64,000 nucleotides of DNA from Casuarius casuarius (GCA_003342895.1 PTFA01000410.1:419478-483477); one strand, 5' to 3'; shown: positions 39,171-50,650, numbered from the stretch's first letter. Program-made: numbers and translations. The notes: generated by a model from the sequence alone, not told the origin.

Positions 39171-39201
39171 AAAGAAAAAAGAGAGAGAGAGAAAGAAAAG
39201 A
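39171..39201. repeat. Purine-rich (GA)n/(A)n tract
   Basis: AAAGAAAAAAGAGAGAGAGA continues as AAGAAAAGA. Low complexity. Confidence 0.85.
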
Positions 39202-40859
39202 ATGCATATTTATGAAAACATTTTAGCTAACGCTGCAGTGACCCGGACTTCAGCGCTCAATTTGCCAGTAGCGCAGTACATTTGCTGGCAACTTCCCCAT
39301 ACACGTATTTGATACACTGTAATTACAAATACTGTAAATGATATAAATGATAGGTAAAAAAGTTACAGAGCTACCATTGCAAGGGATGGTCTTTTCACAT
39401 CAGAAAGTGAAAGTGCTAGTGGTATTACGAGGAAAATTCAGGTTGCAATTATAGCTGGTTTTGTTAGGTTTGAATTCTGCATCATATATCTTTTACTCAG
39501 GGTTTCCAGTTGTATGCCAGATGCAAAGGGCTCCGTTCTTACAGCAGCAGAGTGCTGTGGGAGGCTGAAGGGACATCGCTGGGCAGCGTCAGCCCGCCAG
39601 GGACCCCAGCAGCCAGCACGCGGTGGCAAAGAAGAGGGGCTATATTGGGCCTGTTTCAGGTCTTGACAGGTTGCCATCTATCAGTTCCATTACTCCCAGT
39701 GGAGTTACCAGTATGAGCAAGCACAAAACTGGGGCAGTTTAGAGAAACTGAGGAAGTCGACTTTTTGATGGAGGAATCCTTAAAAATTTCCACGCAGGGT
39801 TCAGACCCAGCTGTATAGTGAGTTTAAACCTATTGACAATTTTTGCTTTTCTTGATCCTCCTTTACAGACCCCTGTAGCCCTAGAGGTTGACTGCAGCTT
39901 GAAAAGCATTGCCTCTAGGCCCAAACCAGTGTGCAGAAATAAATGGGTGCTTGAAAAGTTCCCCTGTTAGTTGGTTCCCTTCAAAAATCATTTTGTTTTT
40001 TCTAAAGCTACCTTGGCAGCTTTCTGTGTCTTACCTGTTAGCTCACCCTTGGTTGGCTCTGCCGCTGTAGAGTGAGCTCAGCCAAGGCTTTGGGAAAAAC
40101 AGTGGAGCAGGTATGATGGTGTTATCCAACAGGACAGAGAGCACCGCGGGAACCAGGACGTAGTTTTGTCCATGGCACTCGTGTTATGGATGCTCTGCAG
40201 TGGTCTGGGAGAACGTGTGTGTTTGTAAAACTGGTGTTATTGGGACTCATTTCAGGGAAATGAAAGCCACAAGCTGCTTTGTCTCCACTGGTTTTTGCTC
40301 ATGTTTACTAGAGTTAAGCACCTGTCTGTCTTGTGAAGAGCAAGGCCGTGAGTCAGTCCCACTGAGCGAGAAACAGGCCAGTTTTAAATAAAATAACTCT
40401 GCCTCTACTCTCCTGGATCCCGCAGGCGTACATGCAAAGCGATGGTTCCTTGGTAAGAACTCATGCTGGGAGGAGCATCCCCATTCCTACACAGAGCCTG
40501 AAATACCGCGCCAGCTCCCCACCTGAGCTCGGAGAGAGCAGATCTCCACGGTGCCGGAGGAGCACTGCTGAGAACTGCCCTGAGCTCCTGCCAGTGCCTC
40601 GGGAGGCACCAAGCCCTCCTAGACTCTGAGGTGGCAGCCGGGGAATCAGAATCAGTGTTTCAAGAGAGTCATATACATGGTAGGTGTCCCCCAGGTACTC
40701 CATCCTCATAGTTGCTCCAGATGTGGCTTACACAATAAAAGCACCTGCTATAACACATCTGTCCCAGGCCTGCTGTTGTGCGAGAGTGCCTGAAATCCTC
40801 TCTTCCTCTCCATGCTCATATTTACAAGGGAATGTGATAAATTCAGTATTGATTCCTTC

Positions 40860-41105
40860 TGTTGCACTGTAAATTTTGCAAAAGATGATTAAATAGTGCA
40901 ATAGAGTCTGCAAGCGCCGTGGCTCAATATGTTCTGGGCCGGCGTATCGACCCCCTCTATCCGACGGCAGCAAGTTCCACTCCCAGCTGTGCCAGACCAG
41001 TAATTAAAATCCTGTGAGACTGGGATTTAAAAACCAATCATATCACAGCTTTGAAGCTTCCAACATCCCACCGTGGCGAGAGCAATAAGTGTATGAGTGC
41101 AAGCA
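40860..41105. promoter_or_regulatory. Candidate conserved non-coding block
   Basis: The block is dense in homeodomain and CCAAT/PBX-type words: AAGATGATTAAATAGTGCAA, CCAGTAATTAAAATCC, GGGATTTAAAAACCAATCAT, AGCAATAAGTG. It also holds an unusual retained CpG patch (GGGCCGGCGTATCGACC). It looks like an enhancer-type element by composition, but no alignment is available. Confidence 0.28.
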
Positions 41106-41236
41106 CATTTATGTCCATGTCGGAGTGCTTAAGAATAGTTTCCCCACAGGGCACGGGCGCAAATAGATCCCTTTCGCAGTGTTTCTGGGTACAAAGCTCT
41201 ACAGTGACATAATGTTTGTCATGGATTTAAGAGCTC

Positions 41237-41273
41237 TGCACACGTGTGCAGGTTTAGAGAGATGATGCATCAT
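41237..41273. promoter_or_regulatory. Two adjacent perfect palindromes, one around an E-box
   Basis: TGCACACGTGTGCA (41237-41250) is a perfect 14-base palindrome centred on the E-box CACGTG. Eleven bases further on, ATGATGCATCAT (41262-41273) is a perfect 12-base palindrome. Symmetric sites suit dimeric factors, but chance is possible. Confidence 0.25.
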
Positions 41274-41796
41274 TCTTTAGTTTTCCTTCTTGTACTATGA
41301 CCTTACAAACAGTGATAAGGTGGGTTATTTTCACCTCGGCGTATTATTAGGTAGGCGTGAAACAAGGTGAACTCAGATTAGAATTAAGCAAGATTGAAAG
41401 AAGCAGGTAGGCCAGCTTGTTTTAAAACTGATTGCAAAGAGTAAAGGCTGTTGTGACCCCAAACTAGAGTCCAAATTGTCAGAGCCCTTCCATGCTGTGG
41501 TCCTTCCCATGTGCTGCTGGGAAAGCCTGTGTTGGAGAGGGTCCAAAGTTCCTGTGCAAGGCGAAAGTGTTGAGATAAGACTAGCGTTGGTAATGTCTTG
41601 AGGGAAGCCCTTTTGTATTCAGACACGTCAAATTTTGTGCCCTGAGCACCAAACTTGCAAAACTGGCTCCCATATTTGCATGCTGATGACGAGGTCTGCG
41701 CCTGAGCGGTGCAGCAGTGCCGTGTCGCAGCCTCTCTGCTGTTGCGTGACCGGAGTAGCAGGCACAGGAGATCAGCAGCAGAGCAGGAGGGAGACT

Positions 41797-41854
41797 GACA
41801 GTGACGAGCTGGCAAGCAAAACTCAACATGGATAATAAGTGTAAACCAATGCAC
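41797..41854 (+). repeat. 58-bp inverted repeat, left arm
   Basis: The reverse complement of these 58 bases matches 43059-43116 at 53 positions with no gap. All five differences are transitions, three of them at CpG/TpG/CpA sites. The arm contains GAGCTGGCAAGCAAAACTC. Similarity ends abruptly on both sides. Confidence 0.9.
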
Positions 41855-42855
41855 CGGCTCATGCATTGGGAAGGAGATGACTGGGGGGCTCTTTCTCTGC
41901 CTGCACAAAACGTGCTGCACATTACGTGCGTGCTTTATTTCTGACTGGGAGAGCGTGTGTGCAGGCAGGGGTGTTATGTACTCCAGTCTGCTTATCTGTT
42001 GCAACACAAACACCATTCAAATGAGATACCTGTCCAGGAAGGCAGATCCAAAATAGCATATTTATATTGAACACACACGTTAAAATTGTTTTTTCTTTTC
42101 CTCTTGTAACATGGCCTTCCCATTTGTCATGCGTGTGGGTGGTTTTATGCATTCAAAGGGCAATACAGTCCTCAGTACAATTATTTTTCGGGAGGGCTGA
42201 TTCCAGCGAGAGCTGTATCGCTGTGCAGTGGGAATAGCTCCGCAGAGCAGTGTGTTTTCCAGTTCCACTGGGACCATTGAGAGCAAATTTGGTCATTTGC
42301 TCGAATTTTATGCTGGGGTGAAAATCTGTGGGCAAGAGTCCAGGGTGCAGCGTGGTTGGAAAGGGAGCAAACAGATGTCGCACAGCTGGAAGTTAATGGG
42401 TGTCACGTGGTAGGTAGCTGAGTGGGAACGGAGAAGAGGCCTTGTTTGGTAACAGGGCGTGAGAGGTGGCCAGCAAACATGGGCCTCACGGGGAAGAGAT
42501 GATGAGCCGGGAGCGGAGAGTTTGCTGTCCTTGAGGCAGAATCACGCGGGTCACGTGCGTCGCTGGGAGCCGATTTCGCGCGGCTCCCTGTGCACCCCTT
42601 GCGTAGGGTCCACGCAGCACCGAGGTGCTCCTTCTGCGGGGAGGAGATTACACCCAGAGGGAAGCACAGGAGCCGTTATCACAGCGCTGGACAGCCTAAA
42701 AGGGATCAAGGAATCGTGGAGGGTTTTTTCCCCCAATTTATAGTAGTAGTAAGTCGGATCCTTCATGGTGCCATGTTGTGCCAACACCGCATGTGCTAAT
42801 GCCTCCTTANGCATTACCTTTTTTCATGTGCTGATGACAGCAAGTAACCTTCAGG

Positions 42856-42935
42856 AGACGATGTGGCTGAATGAATAAAGCACTGGGCCACGAGTCAGGA
42901 GACCTGGGGTCCCTCGGTGGCACTGAGATATCCCG
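42856..42935 (+). mobile_element. MIR-like tRNA-derived SINE, 5' half
   Basis: GTGGCTGAATGAATAAAGCA, CTGGGCCACGAGTCAGGAGA, then CCTGGGGTCCCTCGG and GGCACTGAG follow the tRNA-related 5' half of MIR/CORE-SINEs (TGGTTAAAGCACTGGGCTGGGAGTCAGGAGACCTGGGTTC type). It is in sense orientation and lies between the two arms of the 58-bp inverted repeat. Confidence 0.65.
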
Positions 42936-43058
42936 CTTCGTCTGATGTTTTCATAGAGCCGTTCACAGCAACGACAAAATCTCATTCCCNATTTTCTGGT
43001 GAAAGGCGGCTCGGAGCCTGTTGTTGCTTATGTGTAATTCAGATTGATTTTTCCACGT

Positions 43059-43116
43059 GTGCGTTGGTTTACATTTATTATCCATGCTGAGTTTTGCTTG
43101 CCAGCTTGTCACCGTC
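43059..43116 (-). repeat. 58-bp inverted repeat, right arm
   Basis: Partner of the arm at 41797-41854, in opposite orientation, with a spacer of about 1.2 kb. Both arms encode the same chance peptide (LHLLSMLSFACQLVTV) on opposite strands of the genome. Neither frame has a recognisable domain. Confidence 0.9.
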
Positions 43117-43299
43117 GGTCAACATTATAATGTCCTTGTGCGGTTCCTGGCAGGTGTTTTGTTGTTATTTGCTTCTGTGGCCCCGAATAAATTCGTGCTG
43201 GTAGCCATCGTTGCCACGTCTGGATCTGCCCCCTTTCCCAGATCGGTTGCAGGTCGTCTGAGCACGCGGTTGTGCATCAGCACAAATCCCTTGGAAGCC

Positions 43300-45330
43300 C
43301 TTTGATGGCCTTCCTCCCCGAGCAGACCGACCACGCCGTCTCCTTTGTTTATATCCCTTGTTTTCGGTGCTTGAGTAGTTATTTATCCATGGGAGGCTTT
43401 TTTCTGGTAAGANCTTGCTACTTAGGTAAGGAACATTGTCATAAGATTTGCAAACGTGAGAGTACACCCGTATCGAGCAGATCGCGTTATCCACCTGGTT
43501 ACTGACTCCAGGTGCTGCCGCAGCTTTGGAAGCAAGGCTTTCTTCTGCAGAAGCTGTGCTGACTTTTGCCCTTACGTATTTGTCGCACGTGTTTCCTTCT
43601 GCGTTTCCTTGTATAAAGTCTACTTATCTGCTGAGTGCAGCAGCCAGGCGCGTTAGCCTGTGGTTCCCAGATCTCTCGTCAGTGTTTTTTNCAAGTTGAT
43701 GTCACGTTTGCTGCCTTCCAGTGCTGTGTTTCCAAGGANGTGACAAACCGTAGATCGCTGGCAGTGGTTGATAATTTGGCCATTTTACGTTTGAGCTCCT
43801 TCTGAACTATTCAGTCTCTGGACCTGGCATTTGTTAATCCTTGTTTATGTTTTAAAACTGTTTCTACTGGCTTTTCAGTTTGAGACACTTCCTTCACCTC
43901 GTCTCCTGTAAGAAGAGGTTTGGGTGTGGGAACTTCTGTATAGGAACCGTTGATGCAAGGAGCTCGTTTAGCCTTTCTCCATATAATCTTTGGATCTTCC
44001 TGTTGCATCTTGATCACNTATTGAAACTCAGTCTCTGGCTAACCTCCAGCTTCTGGTATGGTTAAAAAAGGTCTTAGTTTTTATTCCTGAAGCAAGTGGT
44101 TCTTTTCAATCCCTTTTGGCCTGCATCGTTACAACTGTACATTTAACTTGCCAGGGCAAATGCTCTGTTCTGGTCTCCTCGTTTGGACACAGCTTCCAGA
44201 TTTTGAAGGATAGAGGGGTAGTTGTGGTTTTTTTGTTTTTTGAATATCCTAACTTTTCTCCTTATAAAGACTTTTTAATAAATAGTGTGGGTTTTTTAGC
44301 CTTTGATGTCCATGCTATCTGAAAGCTTTTTCCTGGTGGGTTGCTCCCTTTATTTCTAACAGGATTCCTGTGTCCTATAGTTCCCCTGTTGGAACAAGAC
44401 ACCTTGGATTCTTTGTTGGTCTTTGCTTGTAATGAAGTTAAGCATGAACGTGTTCCCTGTTACAGCGTGGTTCTTAGGAAATGATGTTATGAAGAAAGTC
44501 TTTTGCTCTGTCCGAGACTAAATTAAGCCTTGCTTCTGCTCACAGGGTTTTCTGACTAGTTGCTTTAGGAAGTATCTCTTAGTCTGTTCCTTACCAATTA
44601 ATTAGTATCATGTTTTTTGCACTTTTGGTCTTTCCAGTTTTTCTTAGCTTGTCACATCCTTGTCACCATGCTGATCAGTCTTTCAGAANCAAAATCCTAA
44701 TACTGTATTTTCCCTATTAAATTGGGACATTTCATTCCATAAAAAACTGTACTGGCTGGTACAATTAACTTACTTATGGGTTTTGTCTCCAAATTTTCTT
44801 TAATGTATAACATCACACCTCCACCGCTGAGGCTTATTCTCTCATGCCGGTACAGTTTGTAAGCTGGTATTATGGTATCCTACTATTATCTTGCTATCTG
44901 CTATTATCTAAAAGCATGCATCCCAGTTTGGCTGTCATAGTTTTACACTTTTTGTCTGTCATCTGTCTGGAAGCACATACACGTTTGGCCTTAGTCTGAT
45001 TCGCTGTGTTTATGAGCACTGACTCATAAACTGGACTTCAGTGAGAACCTCTTCTTGCAGCTTCTTACCTGACTTTGTCAGTGTCTGACCTTCGTCTCAG
45101 GAACTTGGATCTCTTGCTGGTTTGGAGGGGTCTGTCCTTTGCATGTAGGCTCCCTCTGCTCCAAAAACTTTTCTAGTTCTTAATTCTTAGTTTCTAGTTC
45201 TTAGTTCTTAAGTCTGAACCCTTCCTTCCTACATCACTTTCTCAACTATTTATCAAGGCATCATCTCTCTGTGTGTTAAAATTTGTTAAAAGCCATGGCT
45301 CTCACATACCAAGTCCCAGTAGTGACTAGG
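43300..45330. other. Long T-rich, A-poor intronic stretch, unassigned
   Basis: For about 2 kb the + strand is strikingly T-rich and G/A-poor, as would be seen for the complement of an A-rich retroelement or an old transcribed copy. I could not match it to CR1, MIR or any coding frame. Open frames are short. An internal tandem occurs at 45171-45211. Confidence 0.3.
45171..45211. repeat. Short tandem repeat, TTCTAGTTCTTAG-type
   Basis: TTCTAGTTCTTAATTCTTAG is followed by TTTCTAGTTCTTAGTTCTTA: about two copies of a 20-base unit, itself built from TTCTTAG units. Confidence 0.75.
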
Positions 45331-45414
45331 TAAGTATAGAAGGGAAAAAATCCTCAGGAGAGTGAGAGATCAGTTGCCAACTTGGTCTGTTAAGACAAAT
45401 TTTTAATACAGACA

Positions 45415-45530
45415 GATGCAAAGTTCTGCATCTTGGGAGAGGAATAGAGACCGTGTCTACAGGATGGTGTCAACTCTTGGAAAGTGAGGACTTCGAAGTG
45501 GGTGCACAGTCACACCCGGATGAGCACGGA
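45415..45530 (+). mobile_element. Possible old CR1 internal fragment
   Basis: AGATGCAAAGTTCTGCATCT followed by TGGGAGAGG resembles the CR1 region upstream of its 3' tail (GATGCAAGGTCCTGCACCTGGG-type). GTGAGGACTTCGAAGTGGGT resembles the next conserved words. The match is patchy. Confidence 0.35.
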
Positions 45531-46979
45531 ACAGAAGGAAGCACTGAGTGATTTTAGGGGGGAAAGGCAGGACAAGAACTAACACCTGATGCTGGACAAG
45601 TTCATGTTGGAAGTGCTTCATATGGTTTAAGGGGGTGAATCAGTGCCAGAAGGAACTATGGGCAGCCCAGATCCTCTCTTCCTCCAGACCTCCAAGATGT
45701 AGCTGGCTGCCTTCCTGGAGCCTGTGCTTTAACCAGCNCTAGTTTTGATTGCTTTGAACCTGTGTTATCAGGCTCTGTGCAGATAATCCTGTACTGTCCA
45801 GGGTCTCAAACTGATAGTACCTGCTGGCCTTGGTCACTGTGAAACCAGGAAGAGTCATTTCAGGAGCGAGAATGGCATTTCACAGTGATCCTCATCTGCG
45901 TTTGTGATTCTCCTGCTTTAGCATTTATGGGTTGATCTGTCAGGCTAAAAGATATTCTTTAATCTGGGTCCTCTTTAAGGTAACGCTNTATAGATCTGCA
46001 TCTGTATATGAGAGAAGTCACAGCTTGGGAGCTCGGTGCTGCGCCCCATTCGGAGGGACCTGTCACAGTGGTGGGGACTGACGCAGAGCCTCAGCCTCAA
46101 GTCCGTATTGCCAGGCTGGCTTAAAGGTTGTTTAGGGTGATAAAACCAGGTGTGGCNATAAAGAACAACGATTAGATCTTTGGACTGTGCATTGCCTTGA
46201 TTTATGTTGAGCATGTACTCCTGGGGAGGCTGATGTTTTCACTGGAGAGAGAAGGCAGGTTTGGCCTCCGCNTGTGAATACGTTGGGGTGGCTTGGTCTC
46301 GTGTTACGGACGGATTCCCCATAGCCAGAGTAACCAGCAAATGCCACCAGCTAAGAAGGGCAGGGTGGGATGCTAAACCGCGTGGGGTGTTGTACTCTGT
46401 GCTGTGCCTGCAGCTCCTAATTCCACCTGGAACCTTTGCTAACTTTGCTCTGAGCCTTCCCTTGCTGAGGAGTTTTCCCAGGAGATACATGTTCACGCTG
46501 AAATTCCAGCTGCTGGGAAGAATCCTGTGATGCAGCCGCAGGGGCGAGCTCCCAGCGAGAGCAGAAGGACGTTGCCCAGTGAGTGCAACAGCGCGCTGCC
46601 GTGTGTTCCTTTTATTTCTTGAACCATCAGGCAGGAAAAGGGTGGTAGGATCACAGGCTGTGGTGACTACTTTCGTATTAATGTTATATGTTAAAAGCTG
46701 CTTGCGAAATATGTGTCTTATTGATTTAAAAGCAGGTTTATGTTACTGGAAAAAGGGGTGATCATGCTAATTCAATCACCGAAGACTCAGGAGGACAGAA
46801 GTCTTTTTATATTACTTTAACTAGCCATGTGGAGCAATAACAATGTCAGTCCTCGTCAAAGCTGACGGCTGATNACATTGCGTAATCCCCAGCAGGTGAC
46901 ACGGGCTGCTTCCTCCTGGTGACTCCCGGACTATTTNGGTGTTTGAACAAGGCCATGGAGAGGTGTAACTGTAGTGGCA

Positions 46980-47780
46980 AATTGCATTTAGCACGCCGGA
47001 GCGGTGTAATGCGTTTCAGCGCCTGCCTGCCGCTCGCAGCTTCTCCGGTTCAGGACCAAAGGGCGTCGGAGAGCCACGGCCTGAGCATCTGCCCTCCGTT
47101 CTGCCGGCTCCCGGCTCACCCATCGCTCGGGCTCGGAGGACGGCGGTTGTCCCCGCCGGGCCGCAGGCAGCAGGAGNGGGTGCGTGCGGGGGCCAGGGTC
47201 TGCCCGCCGGCCCCTCTCCTCCTCCGCCGGCCCCTCGCCGAGCTGCGGCGCNGGGCAGCCGGGAGCTGCCAGGCTGCGGTGCCCGCCGCCGCCCGAGCTC
47301 CACTGACGGTTATCCAGAATCTGAAGGAATTCAAGACAAATTGTTAAGAGGATGGAATTAATAAAATTTGAAAAATCGAGGCCTGTCACTCCACTAAACT
47401 TTTCTCGATACCGCTGACAGAAACATATTTCCCCAATGGGTGACCTTCTGCAGCTGCTCCGGCTGCGCAGCGCCGCGCGGATGCTCGCCGTGAGCTCCCG
47501 CGCTATTTATCAAATATGATAAGCCAGGGCCGGCTAATGCGAGCGGGGAGGCGGCCCGAGGAGCTGCCCAGGTGTTGCTCCCCAGCCCCGGACAGCTAGT
47601 GGGAGGTGACAAATTGCCTTCTATTAAGTCTCTAAAGGTTGGCGCCCTCTCAGCAGGGCCGCGACGGATCGGGTCGCCCGGCCGCGGGGCCCCGCTGGCT
47701 CCCCGCACCAGCTGCCCGGCTCGCGGGGCCCCGGAAAGAGGAGGGAGGTCAGGCCGGGGCGCTTATGAACCAGTCGCCAC
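46980..47780. promoter_or_regulatory. Intronic CpG-rich region (two sub-islands) in intron 5
   Basis: CpG-dense sequence at about 46.99-47.30 kb (CACGCCGGAGCGGTGTAATG, GCCGCAGGCAGC, GCCGGCCCCTCGCCGAGC) and again at 47.45-47.78 kb (GCAGCGCCGCGCGGATGCTC, GCGACGGATCGGGTCGCCC). It sits far inside the gene. Such orphan CpG islands often mark alternative promoters or developmental enhancers. No splice-ready first exon is evident. Confidence 0.4.
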
Positions 47781-47784
47781 CTTT

Positions 47785-47985
47785 GCGTTCTATTAGCGAG
47801 CAACGTGACACCGTTATTTATTGCGGCGTAATATTTTATTGCTGCCGGTACTGGAGGTTGGAATCGACCAGTTGTACGAGTCAGGTTCTATCAATTATTG
47901 CAGCAATTAGTCAAGTCGTCAAAGCCATTAACAGGGGGATTAGGCCAATATTGGATAGCCATTATTGATAGATCCAGGGGAAGGA
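47785..47985. promoter_or_regulatory. Candidate conserved enhancer-like block beside the CpG island
   Basis: An unusual density of homeodomain cores: TTCTATTAGCG, GCGTAATATTTTATT, CTATCAATTATTGC, GCAATTAG, GCCATTAACAG, GGATTAGG. It also has the palindrome CCAATATTGG (47945-47954, a double inverted CCAAT) and an inverted pair TCTATCAAT (47887-47895) with ATTGATAGA (47964-47972). Motif clustering of this type is typical of conserved developmental enhancers. Function is inferred. Confidence 0.35.
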
Positions 47986-48192
47986 AAAAGCCAAACAAAC
48001 CCTGCGCCTTCATTTGAAATGAGAGCAGGCCTAGCCTGGAGGATGTCATCATTTGGAGAACCCAGAAAGCTCCCCCCTCCCGCTGCCCAGAGGAGCACAA
48101 ACCCGAGGTGGTTTTTGGAAGCGTCAGGGCTGGGGGAGGGCATCCTGGGAGCACTGTCTCTTTAAAAGATATTGAGTGGCCGGCCCCGGCAC

Positions 48193-48199
48193 TATATAA
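48193..48199 (+). promoter_or_regulatory. TATA-like box in GC-rich context
   Basis: TATATAA follows the GC-rich words GGCCGGCCCCGGCAC. Together with the CpG island upstream it could serve a cryptic promoter. A TATA word alone is weak evidence. Confidence 0.15.
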
Positions 48200-49692
48200 T
48201 CTCACCTGTCTCGATCATATTCTTTATTTGCAACGACAAGGCTTGCAATAGAAATTACTCTGTGTCGAATGTTTATGGAGCACATTTTTCATTCTGTAAG
48301 CAAATATAGATCCCTGATGCCAATGCTTAGAAATGGCTAATCTCGCTGTCTCTCTGGTTCACGACAGCAAAGAGTCCTCTCAATTCTTTCATATATTATG
48401 ATTGCTGCTTGCTTTTATTGAGCACTCAGGGTGCTTTGCGCTTTCCTATATTTTAGAAGCAGAACTGCTGCCTGATTTGCGTACGCCAAAGTAACCAGGT
48501 TGTAGCCGAGTTTTCCAGCTAGCCCGGTAGAGTGGAGGATGTCTCTAAAACCTCTGTGCGGAGCAGAGCTGCGTGTACTCGCGCGGGATGGCACCCGTTT
48601 TTCTCGGTAACGCGCAGCCACGGGCAGCCCACCCTGCCCGGTAGCCCTGTCATTCCGCAGAGGAACGGGCAGGCGGTGAGTCGGAATCACCTCCCGGGAT
48701 AACGGGCTCTTCTGTTCTCAGGCTTCTTCTCAAGGGTCTGATGACTTCTGTTGCTCTGAAAAGGACAGGGCGGCTGGTTGGCTCAAGCACCTGGATTTCA
48801 GGCCTGTTTGCTCATTCCCGTAAGCCTTGCTGGCTGCTTGGCGGCAGGAGGCTGTTGCGGAGTCACAGCGTGCGTACAACGTTTGTGTTGAGTTTTTTGC
48901 GTTTTTTAGAGATACTTCTTGAGAGGCCAAGGCCCAGAGATCGATCCTGTGAGACCCTGGTTGCATCTTGGACTGTATCGGTGACTCCTGATCTTGGACT
49001 GCCCTGTCCAAGATTACCACCGTATACTTCCCGCTGCTTCCCAGCACAGCAACTGGGACCAGTGTGATGATGCATGTTCTCCCACAACCCAGTGTGCTTG
49101 AGAAGATGACAGAGGACAGAGCTGTGTCCCTGAGAGTTTGTTTCTTTGAGGTGCCCATCTGACTCCCTCCAATGGTTCAGTCTTTGGGTTTTGTTGCCTT
49201 TTTTTTTAATTAAATTCTAAAGAAGATGGTGATTTTTCCCCAGGAGAGAAATGCAGCCACTCCTGTGGCATGAGGTAGCAGCTGTTTAGCAGACTACAAC
49301 CATCCCGGCAACTACAGCCTAGAGTAAAAGCGAGGAAGGGCCCCGTGTCCAATCGAAGCTGCGGGCGTCCCGTTTGTCTCCTGGAGGGTCGGTAGCTGGT
49401 GCTTTTGTGAAGCTGCGTTTTCCTTTGGCGATCCCATGTGCTTTCATCCCCCACAGCAGCCCTTCCCTGCCAAGCCAATTGTTAGGAGCGACAATTCCCT
49501 TTTCTTGTTCCCTGGACACCCGAGCATGTAACTGCTGGTTATACATTGTCCCTTTCTGATCCGAGTACCCTTTGGAGCAAAGGTTAGAAGAGGACACCAG
49601 CTAGCGCGGGAGTCACAAGATGTGCTNCATGCTTATTCTGTCTCAAGACTGAACTCTGATCCCTTGATTTTTTCATTTTTCCCTGCCATCAG

Positions 49693-49790
49693 GTGCCAAC
49701 CCCCTGCAGAAGAACGAGATGGGACACACGCCCCTGGATTATGCCCGCGAAGGGGAGGTCATGAAACTTTTGAAAGCCTCAGAGACAAAG
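49693..49790 (+). CDS. CLPB: CLPB exon 6: ankyrin repeat 4
   Basis: This 98-base exon lies between a CCTGCCATCAG acceptor and an AAG|GTGAGC donor. It finishes the split Gly codon and reads ANPLQKNE, the hairpin of repeat 3, then [18 protein letters not shown] and KASETK. This is the last ankyrin repeat followed by the start of the charged connecting helix. It matches mammalian CLPB ([20 protein letters not shown]) almost residue for residue. It ends in phase 0. No ambiguous base falls inside it, although one lies 66 bases upstream. Confidence 0.97.
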
Positions 49791-50650
49791 GTGAGCCTGA
49801 AATTCAGGTGACTTCGTATTTCCTTTTCTGCTACAAGGACAGTTTTAAAGAGGACCTGGTGCAATTCCTTCCATGCAGTCGAGGAGTGCCTTACTGCACT
49901 GCCTAGATTTCATGCTTTTTGAAGGAGATATTTATAAATGAATGGCACAATACATAACAGAAAAAAAAGTATACTTTTGGAGTCTCTTTAGCTGTATTCA
50001 CGGCTATGCCCTCCTCTTCCATGTTAACATTTGTTCCTTGGCAGTGAGATACACAGGACCAGTAATACTGTTCTGCAGCCTTTAGGCAAAAATACAGTAA
50101 AATCAGGATGCCATTTCTACTTTATTTTCTGAAATTTCTGGAAATAGAACCAGATCCTAGAATGAAGAATGGAGTTGTGGGCCTGGTGTCCATGTATTCA
50201 TGAGTACCTGTCTAAGACAGGACGCTGATTTCTGCTGTCTGGTCGTAAAATGTTCATCTCATCCCTCTCAGCCTCAGTTTCTCCTTGAGTGGGCTGGAGC
50301 TCACCATATCCCTTTAATGAGTCACTGTTGCAAGGTATTTGCAAGAAGGAAAAGAATCAGATTTGCAATAGTGGTTCTAAGAAAAACCTTAGGAGTAAAT
50401 AGGCTTATGGATTAGCAGGATCGGGGGAAGCTTGCCCACCTTTTAATCTGTTTTCAAGCTCATCGCAACAAAACTGCAAGTCATTAGACATGNGGGATCT
50501 ACAGTCTGATGTAAAGTGTTTAAAATTCCTGGATATGAGGCCTTGTTTAAGTAAGAGCAATTAATTATCAGTCATTAGGAGAGGCAGTCACAACAGTGAT
50601 GACTCTTGAGCACCATCTCTGCAAGAATCTCAAGACAACCAGGGCATTAA

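Noticed and set aside
41384..42016. 210-codon open frame on the minus strand
   Set aside because: No recognisable domain, no splice or promoter support. It overlaps one arm of the inverted repeat, which explains part of its apparent similarity to a frame at 43057.
50255..50300. Possible MIR tail (CAGCCTCAGTTTCTCC)
   Set aside because: Only the generic CCTCAGTTTC word is present, without any ordered neighbouring MIR motif.
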